From an uncultured Clostridia bacterium (GTDB taxonomy: Bacteria > Bacillota > Clostridia > Oscillospirales > Ruminococcaceae), in contig CANRAO010000006.1 of assembly GCA_947628615.1 (NCBI GenBank), forward strand, positions 1-64,000: a stretch of DNA of 64,000 nt, written 5' to 3'. Below the pieces are notes generated by a model. The model did no database searches. It was not told the origin of the DNA and worked only from the letters and a program-made list of their open reading frames with translations. Below are positions 1-6,695 of the stretch, one piece after another. Position 1 is the stretch's first letter, and every line of letters starts with the position of its first letter. Position numbers and translations under genes: made by a program.

Positions 1-72
1 TTCCTGCTCGGCTTGAACACTGTTTACTTCTCTTTCAGGAGGAGAAAACTTAAAGGCAGGAAGGCGAAATAA
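1..72 (+). CDS. C-terminal tail of a truncated gene
   Basis: Frame 1 is open from the window edge to a TAA at 70-72 and gives 23 residues: a short hydrophobic, aromatic stretch (FLLGLN..VYFSF) followed by a very basic tail rich in Arg and Lys. A hydrophobic run ending in a basic cytoplasmic tail is typical of the last membrane segment of an integral membrane protein. A good terminator follows 16 bases later, which supports a real gene end. The family cannot be named from so little sequence. Confidence 0.6.
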   Translation, partial: FLLGLNTVYFSFRRRKLKGRKAK

Positions 73-87
73 ATAGGCTAAATTAAT

Positions 88-132
88 AGAAGCCGTATGT
101 GAACGATATATTCATATGCGGCTTCTGTTTTT
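88..132 (+). terminator. Rho-independent terminator after the 5' partial gene
   Basis: AGAAGCCG (88-95) pairs with CGGCTTCT (119-126), with extra TATG/CATA pairing inside, followed by a five-T run. It closes the transcript of the partial gene ending at 72. Confidence 0.8.
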
Positions 133-370
133 ATTGTCACATAAATTCATAATTCATATAGTAAAAAAGAAGACTGTCATTACGATAGTTGTCTAATCTT
201 TATCTGTAAATGCAGAATAAATATGCAATCATTAACGCGTGTCGCAAAAGAAAAATCGCGCACAAAATCGTACGCGATTCGCCTGCGGTGGCTCGTAAAT
301 AGTCGTATCAACACACAAAAATCCATAACGCGAGATATAAACAAAAATCCACGCACAAACTAATGCGTGG
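133..370. other. Intergenic stretch without recognisable gene
   Basis: AT-rich sequence with no convincing reading frame, ribosome-binding site or RNA gene on either strand. At its right end CCACGCA and TGCGTGG form a 7-bp hairpin (around 351-370) just before the repeat at 371-411. Confidence 0.5.
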
Positions 371-411
371 ACTGGATGCAACGTCACCGTTGCTGGTCGA
401 GGTGACGGGAC
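371..411. repeat. Hairpin repeat plus duplicate of the tRNA-Pro 3' end
   Basis: Two things are joined here. Bases 371-393 contain a GCAACG/CGTTGC hairpin and match 20198-20220 at about 21 of 23 positions, so this is a dispersed repeat. Bases 394-411 are an exact 18-base copy of 498-515, which is the CCA end and acceptor/T-arm side of tRNA-Pro, in the same orientation. A short direct copy of a tRNA 3' end is the usual footprint of an integrase attachment site. No integrase lies between the copies, so this could only be a scar. Confidence 0.6.
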
Positions 412-444
412 GTTGACTGTGGTTTCAAGTCTGCGTTACGACCG

Positions 445-497
445 ATAATAAAAATTCGCAATACTTCTCGATTACCTCGAAGCATTACGAATTTTTA
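445..497 (-). terminator. Terminator of tRNA-Pro
   Basis: Immediately downstream of the tRNA CCA on the minus strand, a long imperfect stem of about 19 pairs (450-470 with 478-496) ends in a run of Ts reading towards 445. Two mismatches and one bulge interrupt the stem. Confidence 0.75.
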
Positions 498-574
498 TGG
501 TCGAGGTGACGGGACTTGAACCCACGACCTCTGCGTCCCGAACGCAGCGCTCTACCAAACTGAGCCACACCTCG
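498..574 (-). tRNA. tRNA-Pro (anticodon CGG)
   Basis: The minus strand folds as a 77-nt cloverleaf with an encoded CCA. The acceptor CGAGGTG pairs with CACCTCG, and the D arm lies around GCTCAGTTTGGTAGAGC. The anticodon stem CTGCG/CGCAG encloses TTCGGGA, giving anticodon CGG, and the T arm is GTGGG-TTCAAGT-CCCGT. It reads CCG proline codons. It lies 34 bases downstream of the glycosyltransferase on the same strand with no clear promoter between, so it may be co-transcribed from further upstream. Confidence 0.97.
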
Positions 575-608
575 ATATGAGAGATTGTTGTTCAATCTCT
601 GTTTTTAA

Positions 609-1448
609 CTAATCTCTTAAAAGATGCTTGTAAACCCAAGCCGTAAAACGCTCAGGCAGAAGAAATAAAATAATCTGAGCCGTACACGGAATAATGAAAT
701 CAAATATATTTGAAAAACCGCTTTTAAAAAGGTCTTTTCTAACCTTTATAAATGACTTAGTGTTTGCCCAATTCTTACGGCGCTTTAAGTTGTCTTTTGA
801 AACTCTGTATCTTACTAAAACCTCAGGAAGATTTTCACCTACAGCACCTGCCATAAGCATTTTTGTGATAAACTCGTAATCCTCACAGCGTTTGATGTCA
901 GTGTATCCGCCGACTTTCTCAGCCATTGACTTTTTAAAAATAAGCGTTTGGTTGTTGAAAGGATTTCTCCGCTTTGCATACTTCATTATTTTTTCGTGAG
1001 TTAAAGGCGTCTTTTTTATAGCAATCGGCTTGCCAGTCGAGTTGTCAAACTCCTCAATGTATGCACCGACCATATCAAGCTTTGGATTTTTCAAAAACAT
1101 CAAAAGCTGTTTTTGACATCGGTTGGGAAGACTTATATCATCTGAATCCATTTTAACTATAAGCTCGTACTTGCACTCTTTTATTCCTGCATTAGCTGCA
1201 AGACCTGTTCCAACATTCTCAATAAGTCTTACGGAATTAAATATGTCGCTGTATTCGCTTTCAAAAGATTTAACAATGACATTTAATTCATCTGTCAGCT
1301 TTCCGTCGCACACTAAAACAAAATCTGACGGAGGTACTGTTTGTGTAAGCATACTTTCCAAGCTCTCTGAAAGATATGCAGGGTTTTCTTTTATATAAAC
1401 CGACATAAGCACGCTGTATGGCGGTAGGTTGTTTCTGATAAAGTCCAT
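609..1448 (-). CDS. Family 2 glycosyltransferase, AmsE-like
   Basis: This 279-residue GT-A glycosyltransferase should move a sugar from a nucleotide donor to a lipid-linked glycan. The N-terminal YSVLMSVYIKENP strand is the nucleotide-binding start seen in AmsE-type enzymes of exopolysaccharide synthesis. The metal-binding acidic motif is DSDD at 101-104, and a Glu-Asp pair at 189-190 fits the catalytic-base position. The last 40 residues are hydrophobic and basic and probably touch the membrane. The start is supported by AAGGGA nine bases upstream. The divergent neighbour at 1690 is a polyprenyl-phosphate sugar transferase, so both probably build a surface polysaccharide. The sugar is unknown. 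Confidence 0.88.
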   Translation of the reverse strand: MDFIRNNLPPYSVLMSVYIKENPAYLSESLESMLTQTVPPSDFVLVCDGKLTDELNVIVKSFESEYSDIFNSVRLIENVGTGLAANAGIKECKYELIVKMDSDDISLPNRCQKQLLMFLKNPKLDMVGAYIEEFDNSTGKPIAIKKTPLTHEKIMKYAKRRNPFNNQTLIFKKSMAEKVGGYTDIKRCEDYEFITKMLMAGAVGENLPEVLVRYRVSKDNLKRRKNWANTKSFIKVRKDLFKSGFSNIFDFIIPCTAQIILFLLPERFTAWVYKHLLRD

Positions 1449-1575
1449 AATTATTTTCCCTTTTAACAGACATAATTAGTTTCTTTAATCATCTGCATAT
1501 ATAATTATAATATAATCATTTGATTTTGTCAATCAAAATATTAGTTTATATATTATTTAATATGTTTATTAACGC

Positions 1576-1604
1576 TTGATTATATAATTAAAAGGTGATA
1601 TAAT
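1576..1604 (+). promoter_or_regulatory. Sigma-A type promoter of the sugar transferase gene
   Basis: TTGATT (1576-1581), a 17-base spacer and a perfect TATAAT (1599-1604). Transcription should start near 1611, leaving a leader of about 80 nt. Confidence 0.75.
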
Positions 1605-1630
1605 AATTCTGACAAGTTTGTGAGATTTAA

Positions 1631-1685
1631 CCTTTTCGGATAAGCCGAAAGCAACGAGAAATTCAAAAAGTAAGAAAGGCGTTGC
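1631..1685 (+). promoter_or_regulatory. Structured leader that can hide the ribosome-binding site
   Basis: TTTCGG (1634-1639) pairs with CCGAAA (1645-1650). GCAACG (1651-1656) pairs perfectly with CGTTGC (1680-1685), which puts the Shine-Dalgarno AGAAAGG in the enclosed loop. CCTTT (1631-1635) could instead pair directly with AAAGG (1675-1679), which excludes the TTTCGG hairpin. Mutually exclusive folds around the ribosome-binding site suggest translational control. This is inferred from sequence only. Confidence 0.4.
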
Positions 1686-1689
1686 AATA

Positions 1690-3078
1690 ATGAATAATAA
1701 AGAACAGTTCAAAAGAATGGTAATGTTCTTTTCCGGGTTTATAATAGCACTTGCAGTTGCCGTTGTGTTCAGCGTTATATGGACGTCGTATTACAACTAC
1801 AGCGAAGAATTAAAACAAAAAATCTATTGGCAGAACGGTACGGTACTGCTTGTTTTGCTGTATATGCTGCTTTATATAGTATTTGGCAGATCGTTTGGAG
1901 GATTTAGAGTAGGTTCGCTTAAAACGGTTGGACTGATTGGCTCTCAGGTTCTGGCTGTGTTGTTTACGAACTTTTTTGCCTATATCTTTATAAGCCTTAT
2001 AGGCAGAGGTTTCTTGCGTTTAGGTCCAACTGTGCTGATGACCATAATTGACTATATTTTCGTTATCTTTTGGGCGTTTGCTAGTAAGGCTATTTATGCC
2101 AGAATATATCCCCCTAAAAAAATGATTATTGTTTTCGGAAGCACGTCGGCAAGAGATTTAGTTCAGAAAATGAGTGTAAGAGTTGATAAGTATATTATAT
2201 GTTCGTCAATTAGTATTGAAGAACCACTTGAGGTTATTAATAAAAAGATTTTAGGCTATGACGGCGTTATACTATGCGATATTCCATCTCAGATAAGAAA
2301 TAAAATACTCAAGTATGCTTATGAACATTCAATCAGAACTTATATAAACCCCAAACTTTCCGATATTATTATACGGGGCGCTGATGAAGTTCATTTGTTT
2401 GATACGCCGCTCATACTCAGCAAAAACATTGGATTCGGCTTTGAGGAAAAGATTATTAAACGCTTTGTTGATATATTACTTTCGTTTATTGCAGTTATTA
2501 TTTCTTCGCCATTTATGCTTATTATTGCACTTTGTATAAAACTCTACGACAGAGGCCCTGTATTTTACAAACAGACAAGACTTACTCAGGGCGGCAGAGA
2601 ATTTGACGTTATTAAATTCAGAAGTATGATCGTAAACGCCGAAAAAGACGGTGTTGCACGGCTTGCGTCGGACAAGGATAACAGAATAACTCCGATAGGT
2701 AAATTCATAAGAAAAACCCGTCTTGACGAGCTGCCTCAGCTGTTTAATATTCTAAACGGAGATATGTCTTTTGTCGGTCCGAGACCTGAACGCCCTGAAA
2801 TAGCGGCGCAGTATCTTGAGGATATGCCCGAATTTAAGTTCAGATTAAAGGTTAAGGCTGGTCTTACGGGATATGCACAGGTGCTTGGAAAGTACAACAC
2901 AACTCCTTATGACAAGCTAAAACTTGATTTGATTTATATTGAGAATCACTCTCTTTTGCTTGATTTTAAAATAATGCTTCAGACACTGAAAATTATTTTT
3001 GTTCCCGAAAGCACTGAGGGTGTGGAAAGCGGAAAGACGACCGCTAAAAAGGTAAATCATAAGATAGAGAATAAATAG
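1690..3078 (+). CDS. Polyprenyl-phosphate sugar-1-phosphate transferase (exopolysaccharide initiation)
   Basis: This 462-residue membrane enzyme should transfer a sugar-1-phosphate from a UDP-sugar to undecaprenyl phosphate, the first step of a surface polysaccharide. Four N-terminal membrane segments (about 10-140) are followed by a Rossmann-like cytoplasmic part (145-245). The bacterial sugar transferase domain (PF02397) starts with a fifth segment at 262-284. Family motifs are present: KFRSM (309-313), DELPQ (346-350), GPRPE (363-367) and GLTG (391-394). The layout is that of WbaP/WcaJ/CpsE proteins; the sugar cannot be told. The start ATG follows AAGAAAGG. It is divergent from the glycosyltransferase at 609-1448. 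Confidence 0.93.
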   Translation: MNNKEQFKRMVMFFSGFIIALAVAVVFSVIWTSYYNYSEELKQKIYWQNGTVLLVLLYMLLYIVFGRSFGGFRVGSLKTVGLIGSQVLAVLFTNFFAYIFISLIGRGFLRLGPTVLMTIIDYIFVIFWAFASKAIYARIYPPKKMIIVFGSTSARDLVQKMSVRVDKYIICSSISIEEPLEVINKKILGYDGVILCDIPSQIRNKILKYAYEHSIRTYINPKLSDIIIRGADEVHLFDTPLILSKNIGFGFEEKIIKRFVDILLSFIAVIISSPFMLIIALCIKLYDRGPVFYKQTRLTQGGREFDVIKFRSMIVNAEKDGVARLASDKDNRITPIGKFIRKTRLDELPQLFNILNGDMSFVGPRPERPEIAAQYLEDMPEFKFRLKVKAGLTGYAQVLGKYNTTPYDKLKLDLIYIENHSLLLDFKIMLQTLKIIFVPESTEGVESGKTTAKKVNHKIENK

Positions 3079-3232
3079 TATTATATAATCAGGAAAATGA
3101 AATAATCATACAGACTTAGGTATAAAGCACAGAAATGATTGAAAAGTTTACCTTTGCGTTTGGTGTATAAGCTCTATGTCGGAGGTGCAACCTGTAGTTG
3201 CGAGAATAGAGAAAAAAGCATATGTCAGGTGG

Positions 3233-3261
3233 TAGACCTTTTGGCTAAATTGCGATATACT
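3233..3261 (+). promoter_or_regulatory. Possible promoter of the XRE/GyrI regulator
   Basis: TAGACC (3233-3238), 17 bases, then TATACT (3256-3261). Four of six -35 and five of six -10 positions match the consensus. The rest of 3079-3303 has no gene; a frame open from 3139 is only an upstream extension of the regulator with no ribosome-binding site. Confidence 0.45.
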
Positions 3262-3303
3262 ATTATCAATGCATGGCCGTGCAAAATAATAGGAGGAATT
3301 TAT

Positions 3304-3972
3304 ATGAGCTTTGGCAAGAATTTGCAACACCTGAGGCGTATGTGCGGAGACATTACGCAGGAGGTTCTGGCGGAAAAGCTGAAAGTCAGCCGACAGACCG
3401 TTTCAAAATGGGAACTTGACGAATCAACGCCAGAAATGGATAAAGCCATTGAGCTTTGCGGGCTGTTCAACTGTTCTCTGGACAATCTGTTTCGCGAAGA
3501 GATGGGCGGCTGCGACGACGCATACACAAACCTTCGTGTGGAGACTGTTCCGGGATTTCGGTATGTGTGCCATGCAGTAATCAGCGCAACCCCCGAGAGT
3601 GACGCTATAGACCGTATCTTTTCAATCGCGAGGAAAAACGGCGAGGAAAATCCTCGTATAATCGGCTGGGACTTCCCGTATGTGTCCCAAGAGCAAATAA
3701 ATGTTTACCATATGCACGGCTACGAGGCTGCATGGATTCTGCCTGAAGGCGTAACACCGGAAGGAGTGAAAATAAAAGAACAGAAGGCTCACAAATATGC
3801 CACGATCCACATTCCCGAACCGTTCAAAAATCCTTTTGTGATTATTCCTAACGCATATAAGACGCTGATGGAATTTATGCGTATTAATGGCTTGGAGCGT
3901 ACATATAAAGACGTGATACCATGCTTTGAGACGGACGGAGATAGCATGGATGTCTATATTGCCTGCGTATAG
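3304..3972 (+). CDS. XRE-type regulator with GyrI-like effector-binding domain
   Basis: This 222-residue protein has an N-terminal Cro/C1 helix-turn-helix (about 5-62, with recognition-helix region VSRQTVSKWE) joined to a GyrI/AraC-type small-molecule-binding fold (about 74-222). It probably binds DNA in response to a ligand; target and ligand are unknown. The ATG at 3304 is chosen because AGGAGG lies seven bases upstream. The frame continues upstream to 3139, but that part has no ribosome site and does not look conserved. It is the first gene of the accessory island, is richer in G+C than its neighbours, and ends at a strong terminator. Confidence 0.85.
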   Translation: MSFGKNLQHLRRMCGDITQEVLAEKLKVSRQTVSKWELDESTPEMDKAIELCGLFNCSLDNLFREEMGGCDDAYTNLRVETVPGFRYVCHAVISATPESDAIDRIFSIARKNGEENPRIIGWDFPYVSQEQINVYHMHGYEAAWILPEGVTPEGVKIKEQKAHKYATIHIPEPFKNPFVIIPNAYKTLMEFMRINGLERTYKDVIPCFETDGDSMDVYIACV

Positions 3973-4009
3973 CAGGTCATACAGTGCTTTTTTATACTAT
4001 CCCTAATTT

Positions 4010-4055
4010 CAAGCCTTTTTCGGCACGTGTGCACCGGAGAAGGCTTTTTCTGTTT
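4010..4055 (+). terminator. Rho-independent terminator after the XRE regulator
   Basis: AAGCCTTTTTCGG pairs along 13 positions with CCGGAGAAGGCTT (two G-T pairs) and is followed by a T-rich run. A near copy of this terminator occurs at 6568-6606. Confidence 0.8.
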
Positions 4056-4130
4056 GTATCAAAATCGGCAGGAACATAGATATAATCTTGCAGAGTTTGA
4101 TACCAGATTTGGAGAGCCAAAGAAAAATTG
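4043..4130 (+). repeat. 88-bp duplicate, copy 1 (hsdS fragment)
   Basis: Bases 4043-4130 are identical to 5351-5438. In the frame that is open in copy 2, this encodes a short piece ending in Ile-Pro-Asp-Leu-Glu-Ser-Gln-Arg-Lys-Ile, like the conserved 'P-x-L-x-x-Q-x-x-I' segment of type I restriction specificity subunits. The match stops abruptly at 4130 and the following 70 bases are unrelated. The left edge overlaps the terminator stem. Confidence 0.75.
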
Positions 4131-4142
4131 AAAAGTGCGCCT

Positions 4143-4171
4143 TTGCGGTGTAATTTTCGCTTGCGGTGTAA
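4143..4171 (+). promoter_or_regulatory. Direct repeat upstream of the GNAT-NUDIX gene
   Basis: TTGCGGTGTAA occurs at 4143-4153 and again at 4161-4171, 18 bases apart. Same-face direct repeats about 75 bases before a start codon could be an activator or repressor site. No bound protein can be named. Confidence 0.3.
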
Positions 4172-4246
4172 AATGTGTTTGTAGGGTCGATATGAGGTGT
4201 ATATATGTCCGGTCTATTGGGAGTGGCAAAGGAGGGTAGGACAAAA

Positions 4247-5227
4247 ATGATGCAGTTATTTTATGGTGAGCCGGAAGATATTGAAAACTGGATGGAACTT
4301 GTAACGCAAATAAGCTGGAATTTTCCAGGCCTGGAAACGCAGGAAAAACTGGATGAACACAAAGCCACTGTTCTTAAATTTATATGCAAAAGACAGGCTA
4401 TCTGCGTAAAGGACGATGCAAAGATCGTGGGCGTTATGCTTTTGTCCAAAAGACGGAATATGATTTGCTGCCTTGGCGTCGCTCCCGATCATCGGCGTCG
4501 CGGTGTGGCGTCCATGTTGATGAATGAAGCGCTGCGAAATTTAGACAGAACCAGAGAGATTTCGGTGTCTACATTTCGTGCCGACGATGAGAAAGGACTT
4601 GCTCCAAGGGCGCTTTACCACAAATATGGGTTCATGGAGGATGAACTGATCGAAGCAATGGGCTATCCGAATCAAAAATATATTCTTCGGCCTATTGAAA
4701 ATGAATTCGGCAATTTGCCAAAAGACAGGGGAGCTGTAAAAACAATTGAGATTCACGGAGCAAACGCATATCAGACCTTTTCAAAAACCCGTGCAGGGTG
4801 CAGAGGTATCGTGATAAAAGATTCCCTTATGCTCATCTCACACGAGGTAAATACAGAGTGGTATCTGATTCCGGGCGGCGGTTTAGAAGATGGTGAAACA
4901 ACCGAAGAATGCTGTGCCCGTGAAATCCGTGAAGAGACAGGATATATTGTGAAGCCGGTTTCCCATTTTCTCACAATGAATGAATACTATGAAGAGTACA
5001 AATATGTAAGTTATTATTTCCTCTGTGAAATCGTGGGGAAATCAGAACAGAATCTGACTGTCAGCGAGATCGAACGAGGGCTGATCCCTGAATGGATAGC
5101 ACCGGAAAAAATGCTTGAAATTTATGCAAAACATGAAGACTTTGCTGCAACCAGCGAGGAGAAGCGCGGAGCATATTTGCGGAAGTATACGGCACTTACA
5201 GAGTATTTCAAGATGATGAAGGATTGA
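4247..5227 (+). CDS. GNAT acetyltransferase fused to a NUDIX hydrolase
   Basis: This 326-residue protein has two enzyme domains. Residues 1-148 form a GNAT fold with the acetyl-CoA loop VAPDHRRRGVA (78-88). Residues 160-326 form a NUDIX domain whose box spans 211-233 and keeps all key residues: Gly, then Glu after five, then REIREETGY. The NUDIX half should hydrolyse a nucleoside-diphosphate-linked substrate and the GNAT half should acetylate an amine; neither substrate is known. The ATG at 4247 is chosen for the AAAGGAGGG 11 bases upstream; the frame also runs back to 4205 without a ribosome site. Accessory-island gene with island-like codon use. Confidence 0.87.
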   Translation: MMQLFYGEPEDIENWMELVTQISWNFPGLETQEKLDEHKATVLKFICKRQAICVKDDAKIVGVMLLSKRRNMICCLGVAPDHRRRGVASMLMNEALRNLDRTREISVSTFRADDEKGLAPRALYHKYGFMEDELIEAMGYPNQKYILRPIENEFGNLPKDRGAVKTIEIHGANAYQTFSKTRAGCRGIVIKDSLMLISHEVNTEWYLIPGGGLEDGETTEECCAREIREETGYIVKPVSHFLTMNEYYEEYKYVSYYFLCEIVGKSEQNLTVSEIERGLIPEWIAPEKMLEIYAKHEDFAATSEEKRGAYLRKYTALTEYFKMMKD

Positions 5228-5350
5228 ATCAACATTATGATTTTAAGTAGTATCGTCTACATTGTTGAAACGCTCTATTGGGAGACAAAGTGGTAGAGCA
5301 ATACCGATATAAAAAATACGCAGAGCAGAAAAAAGAACACAGGAGTTTTC

Positions 5351-5509
5351 GCTTTTTCTGTTTGTATCAAAATCGGCAGGAACATAGATATAATCTTGCA
5401 GAGTTTGATACCAGATTTGGAGAGCCAAAGAAAAATTGTCAGATTGCTGGAAACAATCCGACAGAAAATTAAGGTAAACAATGCGATAAACATGAATTTG
5501 GAGGATCTC
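5351..5509 (+). pseudogene. Remnant of the C-terminal end of a type I restriction specificity gene (hsdS)
   Basis: This 53-codon stretch reads straight into the GNAT gene behind it. Its second half is QRKIVRLLETIRQKIKVNN plus AINMNLEDL, which closely resembles the last conserved helix of HsdS proteins (Q-x-K-I, then K-I-x-x-N-N-x-I-N-x-N-L-E). No DNA-recognition domain, hsdM or hsdR remains. The first 88 bases duplicate 4043-4130 exactly. The tail also supplies the GGAGG ribosome site of the downstream gene. It looks like a broken restriction locus or a leftover of a shuffling hsdS cassette. Confidence 0.65.
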
Positions 5510-6112
5510 ATGAAGATAAATGTTAGACCGGAAGAAGAAAAAGATTACCGGAGAGTAGAAGAAATAACGAGAGCTGCCTTCGGGTATCCTGACAGGATCA
5601 AGCGTGGACAGATCGGCTGCCCCTATGAGCATTGGATGGTCCATGAATTGCGGCGCCGGGATGGGATCATGGCGCTCAGTTTGGTTGCGGAATTGGAAGA
5701 CGGTACGATCGTCGGGCATATTATTTGCAGTAAGGCAGTTGTGAAAAAGGAAAACCGGGTGCTTCCCGTCCTGAACTTTGGGCCGCTGAGCGTGTTACCC
5801 GAATATCAGCGGAGGGGCGTTGGAGGGGCGCTGATCCAGGCTATGATAGAACGGGCGAAACAGCTTGATTATGGTGCAATTCTGTTTTTTGGAAGACCGG
5901 AATACTATCCCCGGTTTGGGTTCAAGGAAGCGGATGTATATGGAATAGCAGACGCAGAGGGGGACAATTATCCCTCGTTTATGGCCATGGAGCTGAAAGA
6001 TGGATATTTGAAGGAGGTTTACGGAGGAAAATATTTTGAATCGGACATTTATGACGATGAACGAAACCGTGAAACAGTAAGAGCTTTTGACAGAGAGTTT
6101 ACAAATGGATAA
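5510..6112 (+). CDS. GNAT family N-acetyltransferase (YhbS-like)
   Basis: This 200-residue single-domain GNAT enzyme should use acetyl-CoA to acetylate an unknown small molecule or peptide. The acetyl-CoA loop is QRRGVG at 100-105, preceded by FGPLSVLPEY; FFGRPEYYPRFGF (126-138) is the typical last core segment of YhbS-like proteins. The ATG at 5510 follows TTGGAGGA with good spacing. The frame is also open upstream, but that part is the hsdS remnant. Base composition is more G+C rich than the chromosomal genes around the island. The stop overlaps the next small frame by eight bases. Confidence 0.87.
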   Translation: MKINVRPEEEKDYRRVEEITRAAFGYPDRIKRGQIGCPYEHWMVHELRRRDGIMALSLVAELEDGTIVGHIICSKAVVKKENRVLPVLNFGPLSVLPEYQRRGVGGALIQAMIERAKQLDYGAILFFGRPEYYPRFGFKEADVYGIADAEGDNYPSFMAMELKDGYLKEVYGGKYFESDIYDDERNRETVRAFDREFTNG

Positions 6113-6221
6113 ATTCTCGTTTAACCGCAATGAACTCTTACCAACGGCGAGAGTGATAATCAACGGAACTGCCGTTGATGCCGTTCTCTGGAAATACAGA
6201 ATAGAAGGAGAATCGACATGA
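6105..6221 (+). CDS. Small 38-residue protein, probably of mobile-element origin
   Basis: The frame starts at ATG 6105 inside the end of the GNAT gene and codes for 38 residues beginning MDKFSFNRNELLPTARV and ending RIEGEST. It stops at 6219-6221 with an ATGA overlap to the next frame, a typical sign of translational coupling. From memory, similar short proteins precede integrase genes in Firmicute integrative elements, but I cannot confirm this here. AGAAGGAG inside its 3' end serves the next frame. Confidence 0.45.
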   Translation: MDKFSFNRNELLPTARVIINGTAVDAVLWKYRIEGEST

Positions 6222-6637
6222 AAGAAAAACTGCTTACAGAGGTTATGCAGGAAATGCTACCGTACATAGTTCGGTAGGATGATGGAACCATCAAAATCCG
6301 TTGGGCAGATATTCAAAAATGCACAGATTCAGAGGTGCAGAGAGAACTGCCGGATGTCCATTTCAATACGCCGGAATTGTTTATTGATGAGCCAAAGACA
6401 CCAGAAGGAATAGCACCTTTCAATTATTCTCCGCACCTTTTAATTATTCCGAAAGAAGTTACACCGCAAGGTTTCGACTGCTACCTACCGCCGCCGGTGA
6501 CACAATCACAACTACATAAAAACAAGGGCTTCCGAAGTCGGCGATTGACCTCGGAAGCCCTTTATTTCAAGCCTTTTTCGGCGATTTTGCACCGGAGAAG
6601 GCTTTTTCTGTTTATATCAAAATCAGCAGGAACATAG
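6218..6637 (+). pseudogene. Interrupted frame, possibly remnant of an integrase gene
   Basis: ATG 6218 follows AGAAGGAG and codes for 19 residues (MKEKLLTEVMQEMLPYIVR), then meets a TAG at 6275-6277. The same frame stays open for a further 120 codons to a TAG at 6635-6637. That part begins DDGTIKIRWADIQKC and is proline-rich later. The last third runs through two terminator-like hairpins, so it is unlikely to be protein. The N-terminal residues resemble the start of some Firmicute site-specific integrases, but no catalytic region exists. I do not recognise the middle part. Confidence 0.4.
6524..6566 (+). terminator. Terminator-like hairpin in the mobile-element remnant
   Basis: AAGGGCTTCCGA (6524-6535) pairs perfectly with TCGGAAGCCCTT (6551-6562), followed by TTATTT. 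It would stop transcription from the island. Confidence 0.75.
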
Positions 6638-6638
6638 A
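6568..6638 (+). repeat. Near copy of the terminator and hsdS-linked repeat (copy 3)
   Basis: Bases 6568-6638 match 4010-4080 closely: the same CAAGCCTTTTTCGG..ACCGGAGAAGG stem and then 38 bases of the hsdS-linked repeat with two changes. It ends where the next hairpin begins. Three related copies within 2.6 kb point to rearrangement inside the island. Confidence 0.7.
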
Positions 6639-6664
6639 GACGGCTTGTAATAGCCGTCTTTTAT
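6638..6664 (+). terminator. Rho-independent terminator at the right edge of the island
   Basis: AGACGGCT (6638-6645) pairs with AGCCGTCT (6652-6659) followed by TTTATT on the plus strand. Confidence 0.75.
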
Positions 6665-6695
6665 TGATTTAAAGACTTATACATATTTACATATA

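Noticed and set aside
575-608. Hairpin with T run on the plus strand as a terminator
   Set aside because: AGAGATT/AATCTCT then GTTTTT reads in the plus direction, but no plus-strand gene precedes it; on the minus strand it lacks a T run. Left unassigned.
3139-3303. N-terminal extension of the XRE/GyrI regulator
   Set aside because: It starts at a TTG without ribosome site and crosses the likely promoter; AGGAGG supports the ATG at 3304.
5278-5472. Plus-strand 64-codon frame with basic residues
   Set aside because: It is out of frame with the recognisable HsdS tail over the same bases and has no ribosome site.
5243-5719. Minus-strand 158-codon frame
   Set aside because: It lies antisense to the GNAT gene and the hsdS remnant, has no ribosome site, and is a shadow frame.
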